Positions 52,881 through 63,338 are shown, counted from the first letter of the stretch. The stretch is DNA of 64,000 bases from an uncultured Bacteroidota bacterium (GCA_913047695.1 CAJWUI010000002.1:234794-298793), one strand, 5' to 3'. Notes: a model not told the origin generated them from the sequence alone. Program-made: numbers and translations.

Positions 52881-53656
52881 CCATATTAATTACTTTCACA
52901 ATTTCTTGTGGGACCTCAAGAAAACTGATTTCAAATAAAAAAGTATTGGATAATCCTAAAAAAGAAATTGTTTCTTCTGAACAATCTAATGCAATACCAA
53001 TTAAAATTTTAAGTACTAAAGAAAAAATAGAAATTTATATTGATCAATATAGTTCAATTGCGAAAGATGAAATGAAAGCTCACAAAATTCCTGCAAGTAT
53101 AATATTAGCGCAAGGTATTTTAGAATCTGGCATGGGATACAGTCGTCTGGCAAAAGAAGGTAATAATCATTTTGGTATTAAATGTCATAAGAATTGGAGT
53201 GGAGAGAAAATATATCATGATGATGACAAAAAGGGTGAATGCTTTAGAGTATACAAAAATGTTGCTTCTTCTTTTCGAGACCACTCTCTATTTTTAAAAA
53301 ACCGTCAACGTTATTCTCCACTTTTTAAAATGAAATTAAGTAATTATAAAGGGTGGGCTAAGGGCCTCAAGAAAGCTGGTTACGCAACAGATCCAGATTA
53401 TGCGGAGAAATTAATCAGCTTGGTTGAAAGATTTGAACTTATGAGGTTTGATTCGAAAATATTTAAAAGACAAATTGAAATGTATACTCCTAATGAACTA
53501 ACTCCTAATTTTGTTCATAAAGTAAAAAAAGGCGATACATTATATTCAGTTTCCAAACAATATGGAGTTGCCTTAGAAAATTTGGTGAAGTTTAATGATA
53601 TTAAAAATCAAACAATTTTCATCGGTCAGGAATTAAGGATTCCTCAAACAAACTAG
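52757..53656 (+). CDS. Exported glucosaminidase with LysM domain
   Basis: 299 aa from the ATG at 52757, 124 bases inside the previous gene. A hydrophobic lipoprotein-type signal sits at about residues 36-52 ([14 protein letters not shown]), oddly preceded by ~32 polar residues. A non-standard start nearer the signal is possible, but no ATG, GTG or TTG lies there. The glucosaminidase (FlgJ/AtlA-type) domain reads [46 protein letters not shown] and [21 protein letters not shown], with catalytic Glu in ILESG. A C-terminal LysM ([21 protein letters not shown]) binds peptidoglycan. Confidence 0.85.
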   Translation: MEARLKNFSNSYWWSSRNCINKFQIKEQAPANSFIFKVFFLTILITFTISCGTSRKLISNKKVLDNPKKEIVSSEQSNAIPIKILSTKEKIEIYIDQYSSIAKDEMKAHKIPASIILAQGILESGMGYSRLAKEGNNHFGIKCHKNWSGEKIYHDDDKKGECFRVYKNVASSFRDHSLFLKNRQRYSPLFKMKLSNYKGWAKGLKKAGYATDPDYAEKLISLVERFELMRFDSKIFKRQIEMYTPNELTPNFVHKVKKGDTLYSVSKQYGVALENLVKFNDIKNQTIFIGQELRIPQTN

Positions 53657-53658
53657 AT

Positions 53659-54945
53659 ATGCGGTACCAAAGAAGTAGTATTTTATTCAAAGAGGCCCAA
53701 AAAGTTATTCCTGGTGGAGTAAACTCTCCAGTAAGAGCTTTTAAATCTGTAGGTGGAACCCCTATTTTTATAGAAAAAGCAAAAGGGGCATTACTTTACG
53801 ATAAAGATGGGAATACTTTTATCGATTATATCTCAAGCTGGGGACCCATGATTTTAGGTCATGCTTTCGACCCTGTCATCAAAGCTATAAAAATGAGAGT
53901 GGAAAAAGGAACATCCTTTGGTATACCAACTGATTTAGAAACAGAAATAGCAGTCCTAGCATTAGACATGATAAAAAACAAGGATAAAATACGTTTTGTG
54001 AATTCTGGAACAGAAGCTTGTATGAGTGCAATTCGTTTAGCTAGAGGGTATACAAATAGAGAAAAAATTATAAAATTTAAAGGATGTTACCATGGCCATT
54101 CTGATGCCTTTCTCATTGAAGCTGGAAGTGGAGCTGTTACCTTTGGGAGTCCAAGTAGCCCAGGAGTAACTCAGGGTACAGCCAAAGACACACTTTTAGC
54201 AGATTTTAATAATTTAGACGAAGTGATAAGACTTTTTGGTGAGTATCCTGAAGAAATTGCAGCCGTTATTGTTGAACCTGTTGCAGGAAATATGGGATGC
54301 ATTTCTCCAAATCATGGATTCTTGGAAGGATTAAGAAGTATATGTGACAAATTTGCTAGTCTACTCATTTTTGACGAAGTAATGACTGGATTTCGTTTAG
54401 CAAAAGGTGGAGCTCAGGAATTACTAGGAGTTAGCGCTGATATTGTGACCTATGGTAAGGTTCTAGGAGGGGGATTACCTGTTGGTGCTTTTGCTGCAAA
54501 AAAACAAATAATGAGACAACTTGCACCTGAAGGACCAGTTTATCAGGCTGGAACTCTCAGTGGTAACCCAATTGCCATGGTAGCTGGACTTTCTACTCTT
54601 CAAATATTAAATGCTGACCAGGAGATTTATACTCGTCTTGAAAAGAAAACAGAAAACTTAGAATTAGGATTTAAAGAAATTTTGAATAGCAAAGGTGTGC
54701 CCTACCAAATAAATCGAATAGGCTCTATGTTTTCTCTTCATTTTACGGAACAACCGGTTGTTGATTTTCAATCGGCTACATTAGGAGATAATGAACTATT
54801 TAAAAACTATTTTCATGGTATGTTAGATCAAGGTATTTATTTACCTCCTAGCGCTTTTGAAAGTTATTTTTTAAATGATGCCCTAACATTTAGTGATATT
54901 AATTATACAATTGAAGCTTTTCGAAAAGTAGTCAGCAAATTTTGA
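53659..54945 (+). CDS. hemL: Glutamate-1-semialdehyde 2,1-aminomutase
   Basis: 428 aa. It begins [26 protein letters not shown], typical of HemL, with [40 protein letters not shown] and [11 protein letters not shown]. The PLP lysine is Lys267 in [14 protein letters not shown], followed by [10 protein letters not shown]. It converts glutamate-1-semialdehyde to 5-aminolevulinate, the C5 route to haem. Start is 2 bases after the glucosaminidase stop, so the three genes 51951-54945 look like one operon. Confidence 0.97.
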   Translation: MRYQRSSILFKEAQKVIPGGVNSPVRAFKSVGGTPIFIEKAKGALLYDKDGNTFIDYISSWGPMILGHAFDPVIKAIKMRVEKGTSFGIPTDLETEIAVLALDMIKNKDKIRFVNSGTEACMSAIRLARGYTNREKIIKFKGCYHGHSDAFLIEAGSGAVTFGSPSSPGVTQGTAKDTLLADFNNLDEVIRLFGEYPEEIAAVIVEPVAGNMGCISPNHGFLEGLRSICDKFASLLIFDEVMTGFRLAKGGAQELLGVSADIVTYGKVLGGGLPVGAFAAKKQIMRQLAPEGPVYQAGTLSGNPIAMVAGLSTLQILNADQEIYTRLEKKTENLELGFKEILNSKGVPYQINRIGSMFSLHFTEQPVVDFQSATLGDNELFKNYFHGMLDQGIYLPPSAFESYFLNDALTFSDINYTIEAFRKVVSKF

Positions 54946-55030
54946 ATTAAAATATCCAACTAGGAACCTTGTTAGTCATGCAGGTTTAGTTTTAAATTCA
55001 ATTGGGTTATATTATATTAATTTAGCCTGC

Positions 55031-56725
55031 TTATTTAATTATTTGGATCATTAGTTGGTCGCCATTTTTTTCGACATTAACAATTTTTTTCTGACATAAA
55101 CCCTTTATTGTTTTATCCCATTTTTTATTACTTAGGTTTGCCTCCTCTTTTATCTCTTGAAGAATTGCAGGACTTTTATTTAGTAAGATTTTTAAAATAT
55201 TTTTTTCATTTTCAGTGAGTTCTAAATTTTCATTTTCAGCTTTCATTTGAGGAAAAAATAGAACCTCTTGGATAGAACTATTATTTGTCATAAGCATTAC
55301 TAAGCGATCAATACCTATACCAATCCCAGAAGTTGGAGGCATTCCATATTCTAACGCACGAAGAAAATCTTGGTCTATGAACATAGCTTCATCATCGCCT
55401 TTTTCACTTAGTGCCAATTGTGCTTCAAAACGGTTTTTTTGATCGATAGGATCATTTAATTCCGAATATGCATTAGCCAATTCTTTTCCATTAACAAACA
55501 GTTCAAATCTTTCTGTAAGATTTTTTTTAGTTCTATGCTCTTTTGTAAGAGGACTCATAGATTTTGGATAATCTGTAATGAAAGTAGGTTGAATAAAGTG
55601 ACTCTCACATTTTTCACTAAATATTTCTTCTATAAGTTTACCCTCTCCCATAGTATCGTTTACTTCGATATTTAGTTCTTGTGCTGTTTCACGTAATTCT
55701 ATTTCATTCATTTGAGAAATATCAATTCCAGTATATTTTTTGATTGCTTCAAAAATTGGAACTCTAGGGTAAGGAGCTTTAAAGTCAATTTTTTGATCTC
55801 CAACATGGATTTCTGTTTTTTGGTGTACTGCATTAGAAATTGTTTCTATCAAGTTTTCAGTTATTTCCATCATCCAGAAATAATCTTTATATGCAACATA
55901 TAGTTCCATTACAGTAAATTCAGGGTTATGTGTTTTATCCATACCTTCATTTCGAAAATCTTTCGCAAACTCAAAAACACCTTCGAAACCACCTACTATA
56001 AGACGTTTTAGATAAAGCTCGTTTGCAATTCTCAAATATAGTTTTGTATTGTGGGCATTATGATGGGTTATAAAAGGTCTGGCAGCTGCTCCCCCTGGTA
56101 TAGGCTGAAGTATAGGGGTTTCCACTTCTAAATATCCCCTTTCGGTAAGAAAATCACGAATAGTAGTTGTTATTTTTGAGCGCTTAAAAAAAGTCTCCCT
56201 TACTTGCGGATTAACAATTAGATCTACATAGCGTTGGCGAAATCTTAATTCAGGATCATTAAAGGCATCATAGATATTACCTTCAGAATCAGTTTTAGGA
56301 ATTGGTAAAGGCCGAAGAGATTTATTAAGTATTGTAAAATTTGAAACTTTTACTGTTTGCTGACCTACTTTTGTTGTAAATAGTTTTCCTTGAATACCTA
56401 TGATATCTCCAATGTCAAGAAGTTTTTTATAGACTTCATTATATAAAGATTTATTTTCTCCTGGACATATTTCATCTCTGTTAAAATAAATTTGGATACG
56501 TCCAGTGCTGTCAAGTAGTTCAGCAAAACTAGCACTACCTTGTATTCTTCTTGACATTAAACGCCCGGCAAGGAAGACCATTTTACCATCTTGATATAGT
56601 TCTGGTAGATCTTTTGCATGAAAGTTGATATGAAATTGTGCTGCTGGGTAAGGATTGATGCCAAGTTTTCGTATCTCTTCTAATTTTCTCCGGCGAATAA
56701 TTTCCTGTTCAGAAAGCTTTACCAT
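55031..56725 (-). CDS. lysS: Lysyl-tRNA synthetase (class II)
   Basis: 564 aa. The N-terminal OB-fold anticodon-binding domain (FLAGRLMSRRIQGSASFAELLD, GDIIGIQGKLF) precedes the class II core: motif 1 FRQRYVDLIVNPQVRETFFKRS, motif 2 EFAKDFRNEGMDKTHNPEFTVME and motif 3 GIGIDRLVMLM. A C-terminal extension of ~60 residues (ENEKNILKILLNKSPAILQEI) looks like a winged-helix add-on, as seen in flavobacterial LysRS. It charges tRNA-Lys. Stands alone on its strand. Confidence 0.97.
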   Translation of the reverse strand: MVKLSEQEIIRRRKLEEIRKLGINPYPAAQFHINFHAKDLPELYQDGKMVFLAGRLMSRRIQGSASFAELLDSTGRIQIYFNRDEICPGENKSLYNEVYKKLLDIGDIIGIQGKLFTTKVGQQTVKVSNFTILNKSLRPLPIPKTDSEGNIYDAFNDPELRFRQRYVDLIVNPQVRETFFKRSKITTTIRDFLTERGYLEVETPILQPIPGGAAARPFITHHNAHNTKLYLRIANELYLKRLIVGGFEGVFEFAKDFRNEGMDKTHNPEFTVMELYVAYKDYFWMMEITENLIETISNAVHQKTEIHVGDQKIDFKAPYPRVPIFEAIKKYTGIDISQMNEIELRETAQELNIEVNDTMGEGKLIEEIFSEKCESHFIQPTFITDYPKSMSPLTKEHRTKKNLTERFELFVNGKELANAYSELNDPIDQKNRFEAQLALSEKGDDEAMFIDQDFLRALEYGMPPTSGIGIGIDRLVMLMTNNSSIQEVLFFPQMKAENENLELTENEKNILKILLNKSPAILQEIKEEANLSNKKWDKTIKGLCQKKIVNVEKNGDQLMIQIIK

Positions 56726-56806
56726 AAGATTTTATTTGATGTAAAGATAAGGAGACTGTAAAAATCTAAGGAATCAAATTTTATATCTTTGATCTTAAAT
56801 CTTATT

Positions 56807-57001
56807 ATGAGTTTTTTAAGAGTGTTGTTATCTATATTATTCCCACCTTTTGCAGTCATTGATCAGGGTTGTGGTTCTGTATTAATTGTATTTATTTTAA
56901 CAATATGTGGTTGGGTTCCAGGTGTAATAGCTGCTTTAGTAATACTAAATAATCCGGATAGATTGGGATTTAAAAAAAATATAAATGGAAAAGAAAAATA
57001 A
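56807..57001 (+). CDS. YqaE/Pmp3 (UPF0057) small membrane protein
   Basis: 64 aa from the ATG at 56807; an upstream TTG is less likely. It reads MSFLRVLLSILFPPFAVIDQ, then GSVLIVFILTICGWVPGVIAALVILN, the two-helix Pmp3 signature. Family members are stress-induced membrane proteins in many organisms. It overlaps lipB by 17 bases. Confidence 0.85.
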   Translation: MSFLRVLLSILFPPFAVIDQGCGSVLIVFILTICGWVPGVIAALVILNNPDRLGFKKNINGKEK

Positions 57002-57689
57002 GAATATCCAAATTGTAGAATTAGGAATTAAGTCATTTACAGATGCACTATTAATTCAAGAAAACTATTTTAATGAAATTATTAATATCAAGAGGTCTAA
57101 TCGTAAAAGTGAAAATAAAACTATAACCAAAAATTTCATGTTATGGGTTGAGCATACACCAGTTATAACCCTTGGTAAAAGCGGAAAAGATAAAAATCTC
57201 CTATTAAATAAAAATGAACTAAAAAAAAAAAAAATTGAATATTATGAAACAAATAGAGGCGGTGACATCACTTTTCATGGTCCAGGTCAAATTGTAGGTT
57301 ATCCCATTTTAGATTTAGATAATTTTTTTACTGACATTCATAAATATCTTAGATTTTTAGAAGAGATTGTGATTTTAACTTTAAAAGAATATAATTTATC
57401 TTGTGAAAGGAGTCAAGGTGAAACTGGAGTTTGGATGGATGTAGGCACACCATTTGCTAGAAAGATTTGTGCCATGGGAGTTAAAGCCAGTAGATGGGTT
57501 ACAATGCATGGTTTTGCTTTAAATGTGAATACAGACTTGAGTTATTTTGATTATATAGTTCCTTGCGGGATTGAAGGTAAAGCAATAACATCTATGGAGA
57601 ATGAGTTAGGAAAAAAAATTCCTTTTAAAGGAGTTAAAGAAAAATTGAAGCATCATTTTGCAAATTTATTTGATGCAAATTTTAGCTGA
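56985..57689 (+). CDS. lipB: Octanoyl-(ACP)-protein N-octanoyltransferase LipB
   Basis: 234 aa. Hallmarks are EHTPVITLGKSGKDKNLLLN, NRGGDITFHGPGQIVGYPILDL, RKICAMGVKASRWVTMHGFALNV (catalytic Lys in MGVKA) and FDYIVPCGIEGKAITSM (catalytic Cys). It transfers octanoate from acyl carrier protein to lipoyl domains, the first step of lipoate synthesis. The start lies within the Pmp3-like gene (17-base overlap), so they are coupled. Confidence 0.96.
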   Translation: MEKKNKNIQIVELGIKSFTDALLIQENYFNEIINIKRSNRKSENKTITKNFMLWVEHTPVITLGKSGKDKNLLLNKNELKKKKIEYYETNRGGDITFHGPGQIVGYPILDLDNFFTDIHKYLRFLEEIVILTLKEYNLSCERSQGETGVWMDVGTPFARKICAMGVKASRWVTMHGFALNVNTDLSYFDYIVPCGIEGKAITSMENELGKKIPFKGVKEKLKHHFANLFDANFS

Positions 57690-57697
57690 TAGAATTT

Positions 57698-60157
57698 TTA
57701 ATTTATTTGATATATTGTGAGCTCCTCTTGATCAGATTGAACTATCATTTCAATAGCTTTGTCATTATCTGCATTGGTAAGATCTGCAACTGATGTCCCG
57801 TAAACTGGAAACCCTCGGACCGGATTACCATTACTATAAAATGCGAAGACCTTTTTTGTTTCATATTCTGTAATTGTAACATATATGGTATTGTCTATAT
57901 AAAAAATTTTAGGGCTGCTATAATTACCAAATGGAAGAATAACAGGAATTCCTTTTATCATTAGCTTATTTTCAGATAAGGTTACTAAAGATTTACTGGT
58001 CATATCAATTTTATGACCAATTTTTAGTTCCAAACCAGTTTTATTTACATTACCATTAACATCAATTTGTACCAAAGATCCGTTTTTATTTGTACTTGCA
58101 AATGTTTTCCTGTAGGCAAAAATTGGATTAACTAAGGTTTCAAGTTTACCTTGAACAATAATTCTATCTTTTCCTTGCCTATCAATTATTCTTACTTTCC
58201 CATCCGTATCCTGTAAAACTATATAGTCTTTGTTTCCAAATCTAATATGCTTGGGAGGATGTAAAAGCGGTTTTTTTAGTGAATTAAGTTTAAACCCAGA
58301 TACCCTTTCCCCCTTTTTGTTAAACATTTCAATTTTTTTACCATGATTAAGTAAAAAGCGATAATTTCTGTTGCCATCATAATCAAAAACTGATAAATGC
58401 CGTGGTGAGTCATTAGGTAGTTTTATATTAAATGGAGGGACTATTTTTCCATTTCTATCCAAAATTATAAATCTATCTTGAGTTCGAAAGACCATTTGGA
58501 GTCTTCTGTTTTTATATAGATCAACCTGTTGAATTTTTCCAATTATGGGGCCAGAAAGTTGTTTTTTCCAAAAAAGATCTCCGTTGTTAGAAAAAAGATA
58601 CAGAACATTGTTTTCATCTTGAATTACAATATCCATAGTTTTATTTATATGATTTCTAATCCACTGAGGGTTATTTGCTAATGGTGCATCTAAGTTGAAT
58701 CTGAATTGATTAGTAACACTATTTTTCGGTTGATTTGGATTATTTTTTTGGGCTGTAAATCGAGATTGAACAACATTATCCTCAGAAACACCTTGAATTG
58801 CAATAAGAGGATAGGGTTTTAATTTTATATTACCCCATTTCTTGAAATTTTTTTTAGATTCTTTTTTCCAAGCATCTTTAAGATTATCAGTGTCACCAAT
58901 CCATATAAAGGTACTATTGTCAGCAAAATCTTCTTTAAGATTGCTAAAGTTCATATCATTTCCTAAAGTCTTCCCATCTAAATAAATGCCAATTAATTGT
59001 TTTAAATATGATTTTTCTTTTGTGTATACTAATATTCCTTCAATTTTGGCTGAATATTTTGGATAATGAGTTACACCAAGAGATTTTAAAAAACCAAAAA
59101 TATCTTCAGGTAATTCATGATTTATAATTTTTATACCCCTATAATTATCTACAATATTTTTTCCCGAAAACAAATTAGGTTCAAGTATCTCGGAGTTCTT
59201 TAAATGTAAGTATGTAGCTTCACTTGATTTGTTATTTATAAATGCAATTTCACTAACATTACTTAATGGATTAAAATTAATTTTTTTAAATGCCAAATTT
59301 TTGTGAAGTACAAATTCTTTAAAGTTTTCTTCCAATGTTTTATAATCACTAACTGATAATGCGAAATAGTTGTCAAAACTTCTTGGCACAAAATTTTGAC
59401 TAACCAGCATTTTTGAATTTAAATTCTTATATAATGTGAGCCCATCAGGAATGGAATCATTTATAAAACTTATTCCATCTAAAGTAAAAGGGTCTTTTTT
59501 AGTATTAAAATCGAACGAAAACCAACTACTTCCCAAAAAAGGGAAAAATTTAGTTTTTGGGAAAAGTTTATTCATTATATTTCTAATATCCTCATGGAGA
59601 AATACTGTTAAAATTGCATCAGTATTACTTAGCTTCGCAAGTCTATAAAATTGATCATCTTGAATTCCTTTTTGTTTGTTTTGAATATTTCTTATGCAAT
59701 TTTCTAAAACCAATTGTGAATTACTTTTAATATTTATATCTCTTATTCTTGCGGCATAAACTTTTCTTTCTTTCTCAATACTTACATCGACCTTAACCGA
59801 ATTATAAACAAAACTTTCCAAAATTTTATAATTAGTTGAGTCTGACTCCTTATGCCTGAAGACATATGAAACAGCGATATCACTTTTACCCTGAGGAGTC
59901 AAAATTAATATTGAGTTTGGACTTTTTGTTTCTGGAATAACAGCTGAAATATTTTTTTGCAAATTAAAATCAAGTTTGGCAAGACCTTCAAGAAAAGATA
60001 GTCTTTTGAGGGTATTGTCCAGCATAAGAGGATCATTTATTTGAACAACCCCAATACTATTTTGAGGAACAAAATCTAGTAGATTTATAGTTTCTTTTAT
60101 CTCATTCCTACAGCTAGACATTGAGATAATCATTACAAGTAAAAATCTTAATCGCAT
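57698..60157 (-). CDS. Large lipoprotein with C-terminal PQQ-like/propeller repeats, unknown function
   Basis: 819 aa. Signal LRFLLVMIISMSSC gives a lipobox Cys16. Residues about 20-440 form an unrecognised domain (INLLDFVPQNSIGVVQINDP, SNTDAILTVFLHEDIRNIM, GSSWFSFDFNTKKDPFTLDG). Residues about 500-815 contain propeller-like repeats (NVLYLFSNNGDLFWKKQL, FIILDRNGKIVPPF, KVRIIDRQGKDRIIV, KVFAFYSNGNPVRGFPVYG). Genes of this shape are common in Flavobacteriia near rnhB, but I know of no assigned function. The convergent lipB ends 8 bases away. Confidence 0.65.
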   Translation of the reverse strand: MRLRFLLVMIISMSSCRNEIKETINLLDFVPQNSIGVVQINDPLMLDNTLKRLSFLEGLAKLDFNLQKNISAVIPETKSPNSILILTPQGKSDIAVSYVFRHKESDSTNYKILESFVYNSVKVDVSIEKERKVYAARIRDINIKSNSQLVLENCIRNIQNKQKGIQDDQFYRLAKLSNTDAILTVFLHEDIRNIMNKLFPKTKFFPFLGSSWFSFDFNTKKDPFTLDGISFINDSIPDGLTLYKNLNSKMLVSQNFVPRSFDNYFALSVSDYKTLEENFKEFVLHKNLAFKKINFNPLSNVSEIAFINNKSSEATYLHLKNSEILEPNLFSGKNIVDNYRGIKIINHELPEDIFGFLKSLGVTHYPKYSAKIEGILVYTKEKSYLKQLIGIYLDGKTLGNDMNFSNLKEDFADNSTFIWIGDTDNLKDAWKKESKKNFKKWGNIKLKPYPLIAIQGVSEDNVVQSRFTAQKNNPNQPKNSVTNQFRFNLDAPLANNPQWIRNHINKTMDIVIQDENNVLYLFSNNGDLFWKKQLSGPIIGKIQQVDLYKNRRLQMVFRTQDRFIILDRNGKIVPPFNIKLPNDSPRHLSVFDYDGNRNYRFLLNHGKKIEMFNKKGERVSGFKLNSLKKPLLHPPKHIRFGNKDYIVLQDTDGKVRIIDRQGKDRIIVQGKLETLVNPIFAYRKTFASTNKNGSLVQIDVNGNVNKTGLELKIGHKIDMTSKSLVTLSENKLMIKGIPVILPFGNYSSPKIFYIDNTIYVTITEYETKKVFAFYSNGNPVRGFPVYGTSVADLTNADNDKAIEMIVQSDQEELTIYQIN

Positions 60158-60242
60158 TGAATATTAAAGTTAAAAACTACTTATTATCAATCTTTATTTT
60201 TTTCAAAATCTTTTCAACTATACTAAAAAATCAGAAAACTCC

Positions 60243-60839
60243 CTAAATTTTGATTTTTAGTTGCCGATTCAATAGTTTAAACGAATTTCTGTGATGAATT
60301 GAAATTCCAAAATTTTCAATTGCATTTTTATGATCAGCAGTTGGATATCCTTTATTTTTCTCCCATTTGTATTTAGGGAAATCAGCTCCTATCATTTTCA
60401 TGTAATCATCTCGATAAGTTTTAGCTAATATAGATGCAGCAGCAATATTTTGATATTTTCTATCGCCCTTAATAATGCATTTAAATGGGATTTTTTTGTA
60501 TGGATAAAATTTATTTCCATCTATAACTATATACTCAGGTTTTTTTTCCAATTTTTCAATTGCCAGATGCATCGCTCTTATTGACGCATTTAAAATATTT
60601 ATTCTATCAATTTCATCCTGAAAAACATGTGCTACTTGATACTCTATCGCTTGTTTTTCAATTATGGGTCTTAATTTGTAACGTTGTTTTTCAGTTAAGA
60701 TTTTCGAATCATTGATAAAATGAAATTTAGCATTTAGCGGTAAAATTACAACTGCTGCGGTCACAGGGCCAGCCAAACATCCTCTTCCAGCTTCATCAAT
60801 TCCAGCTTCTAGTGATGATGTTAATTGTATTTTTAGCAT
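60243..60839 (-). CDS. rnhB: Ribonuclease HII
   Basis: 198 aa. It starts EAGIDEAGRGCLAGPVTAAVV with catalytic Asp15-Glu16, followed by NDSKILTEKQRYKL, YIVIDGNKFYP (third acidic residue), GDRKYQNIAAASILAKTYRD and KNKGYPTADHKNAIENFG. The enzyme removes RNA from RNA/DNA hybrids and misincorporated ribonucleotides. Length standard. About 85 bases from the large lipoprotein downstream. Confidence 0.96.
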   Translation of the reverse strand: MLKIQLTSSLEAGIDEAGRGCLAGPVTAAVVILPLNAKFHFINDSKILTEKQRYKLRPIIEKQAIEYQVAHVFQDEIDRINILNASIRAMHLAIEKLEKKPEYIVIDGNKFYPYKKIPFKCIIKGDRKYQNIAAASILAKTYRDDYMKMIGADFPKYKWEKNKGYPTADHKNAIENFGISIHHRNSFKLLNRQLKIKI

Positions 60840-60922
60840 ACAAGGAATTTAAATTTTATATTTTGGACCCTACCGCAATTTACATCCATTTATTATAACT
60901 TCGTAATGTAACTTTCAAGGAT

Positions 60923-63082
60923 ATGCGCTTCCAATTAATTATTTTTTGTTTGGTAACAAATAGTTTACTTATTGCTCAACAAAATGATACTCAATTAAAA
61001 GATGTGCAGGAATTTTCAAATGATTTAGGCTTTCAAAATACGGACTCTATTTCAGTAGAAAAGAAAAATCTAACTAAAAAAAAGGACTCATTGATTACAA
61101 ATTTATCTAGAAAGAAAAGGTTTATACCTTATTTCAAGTCTATGGATGAAGTATCGATAAAGGATTATAAATTATTGTTTTTAGATGGAAGTGAAAAGAC
61201 TGTTGATACATCACTTTCTCTCGAAAGGGAATACTCATTCAATTTTTTGAGAAAAGATTATTTTGAATTTTTAACCTTTCCAAATATGGGAGAAGCTTTT
61301 AATAAATTAGGTTATGATTTCCATGATCAACCTTTTACTCCACAAATGGGAGCCAGAGTCAAACACTTTAGTTATTTCGAAAAAGAGGATGTTCCTTATT
61401 ATGAAGTACCGTCCGCATATACAGAATTATTTTTTAAATCAACCTTTCAGCAAGGTCAATTCTTAGATACTTCATTGGCTATAAATACCTCTCCAAAATT
61501 TAATGTTGCTGTTTCATTTAGAGGTTTTAGATCTTTGGGAAAATATTTAGCTTCCCTAGGAAGATCCAGGCAATTTAGAATAAGTAGTCAATATCAAACT
61601 TATGATCAAAAATATCGTCTTCGACTTCATCAAACAACTCAGTCTTTAGAAAACCAGGTAAATGGAGGATTAAATAGAGATTCGGTCTATTTTTTTGAAA
61701 ATGCACCAAATTACGTTTTAGCAGATGAGGAGGGCCAATCAATATTAGACGAAAATGGTAATCAACAAATTGTTTTTTATGATGGTTTTTTGGATAGGAA
61801 TCGGCTAGACACGCAAATCGAAGCTGATAATTTATTAGAGGGGAAAAGGTATTTCATGGAGCATAAATATCAAATGGTCCCAGTTTCAAAAGACACGACT
61901 AGCTATAAAATGTCAATAGGTTATAGTATTAGTTTGGAGAAAAAAAATTATAAATATGATCATAGATTTGCCAACACATATTTTTATGGTAAATATGATA
62001 CTAATATTAGTGACAGCACATCTTTTGATAATCTAGAAAATAAGCTCTTTCTTCAATTTAATAACAAGTCATTGGGTGAATTAAAACTTAACTTTTATCA
62101 CATAAAATGGGACTATAATTTAGGTCAAGATGACTATGAAAAGGATACATTACTTTCAAGATCGATAAGTGCCAATCAATTAGCAGCCCAAGTGAATTGG
62201 CAGAAAAAACTTTTTGGAACATCTTCAAGAATTATGGCTTATCAGTCAATTAAAAATAATTATGCGACAAGATCCATTAAAATTGAAACTGAAAAGGATG
62301 TTAGTAAAAAGACCAATGTTACGGCTACCTTCAATTATCGCTCTCAACCTCTAAATTTTAATTTTTATTTATTCCAATCAGATTTTAAAAATTATAATTG
62401 GGAAAATCCAGATTTATCAAACCAAGATTTTTCTACATTATCTTTTGGGTTAAATCATAAAAAATTTGGAAGTATTCGAGGCGAGTGGAACTCGATAAAA
62501 AATTTTACTTTCTTTAACAACACAACTCCCGAATTTGATTTAAATAGAAAATTTAGTGTCGAGGTTTTTCAATTAACAAACAGGTTGGATTATTTTAAGG
62601 CTCGGATGGATCAAAGATTTGATTTTGGAAAATTTACGTTAGCAAACAATATTCAATTCCAAAAAGTAAATCAGAAAGAAGATCCCCAGGGCACGATTGA
62701 TGACCCAGTCGCATTGAATGTTCCCAAATGGCTGCTTAGAAGTACTTTTATGTTAACATCCTCCATTTTTAATAAAGCACTATTTTTTCAATCTGGAATT
62801 ACCTTAGTCTATTTTACTGATTATTTTGCTGACCAATATAATCCTTTATTAGCTGAATTTGTAACTCAAAATTCAACAAGTATTGGAAATTATCCAAGGG
62901 TTGATTTTTTCTTTAATGCCAAAATTCAAAGCTCACGAATATTTATCAAGCTTGAAAATATTTCTGCACCTATAAAACATTTGATCAATATTGATGCTCC
63001 TTACAATTACTACTCTTCTCCTTTCGTTCCTTACAGAGATTTTTCAGTGCGTTTTGGTTTGATATGGAACTTTTTTGATTAG
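60923..63082 (+). CDS. Putative porin family outer-membrane protein
   Basis: 719 aa with signal peptide (RFQLIIFCLVTNSLLIAQ). The N-terminal extension has polar and Lys-rich parts; then LEREYSFNFLRKDYFEFLTFPNMGEAFNKLGYDF, the fixed start of the Bacteroidota putative-porin family. Many amphipathic strands follow to the end (RTFMLTSSIF-type strand pairs; DFSVRFGLIWNFFD). The terminal aromatic residue fits BAM-dependent insertion. Pore specificity is unknown. It is divergent to rnhB. Confidence 0.85.
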   Translation: MRFQLIIFCLVTNSLLIAQQNDTQLKDVQEFSNDLGFQNTDSISVEKKNLTKKKDSLITNLSRKKRFIPYFKSMDEVSIKDYKLLFLDGSEKTVDTSLSLEREYSFNFLRKDYFEFLTFPNMGEAFNKLGYDFHDQPFTPQMGARVKHFSYFEKEDVPYYEVPSAYTELFFKSTFQQGQFLDTSLAINTSPKFNVAVSFRGFRSLGKYLASLGRSRQFRISSQYQTYDQKYRLRLHQTTQSLENQVNGGLNRDSVYFFENAPNYVLADEEGQSILDENGNQQIVFYDGFLDRNRLDTQIEADNLLEGKRYFMEHKYQMVPVSKDTTSYKMSIGYSISLEKKNYKYDHRFANTYFYGKYDTNISDSTSFDNLENKLFLQFNNKSLGELKLNFYHIKWDYNLGQDDYEKDTLLSRSISANQLAAQVNWQKKLFGTSSRIMAYQSIKNNYATRSIKIETEKDVSKKTNVTATFNYRSQPLNFNFYLFQSDFKNYNWENPDLSNQDFSTLSFGLNHKKFGSIRGEWNSIKNFTFFNNTTPEFDLNRKFSVEVFQLTNRLDYFKARMDQRFDFGKFTLANNIQFQKVNQKEDPQGTIDDPVALNVPKWLLRSTFMLTSSIFNKALFFQSGITLVYFTDYFADQYNPLLAEFVTQNSTSIGNYPRVDFFFNAKIQSSRIFIKLENISAPIKHLINIDAPYNYYSSPFVPYRDFSVRFGLIWNFFD

Positions 63083-63151
63083 TTCAAAAGACTGCAAATC
63101 ATTCCGTAAAATATATTTTTAATATTTGATCAAAAAATTCTTAAAAACACC

Positions 63152-63181
63152 TTGAAAGAATTAAAAAGGGTTTTATATTTG
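63152..63181 (+). promoter_or_regulatory. rRNA operon promoter
   Basis: TTG at 63152-63154, 19-base spacer, TATATTTG at 63174-63181: an exact fit to the Bacteroidota TTG/TAnnTTTG promoter. Transcription would begin near 63188. Confidence 0.8.
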
Positions 63182-63187
63182 CAACCG

Positions 63188-63338
63188 CTAAAGTAATTTA
63201 CATTAGTATTTGAACTTTACGTCAAACGTTCATTGAAAAAATTAAATATTAAAGAATGACAGCGCGTATCGAAAGATACAAGTGAATAGAACCATTTTGA
63301 CCAAGTCAATTTTTAGTTAGTTGTATATATTATAAACA
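63188..63338 (+). other. 16S rRNA leader
   Basis: Non-coding leader between promoter and mature 16S. It contains a GAAA-tetraloop hairpin, GTATC/GATAC (63266-63270 with 63275-63279), likely part of the precursor processing stem. No tRNA or ORF is seen in it. Confidence 0.6.
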
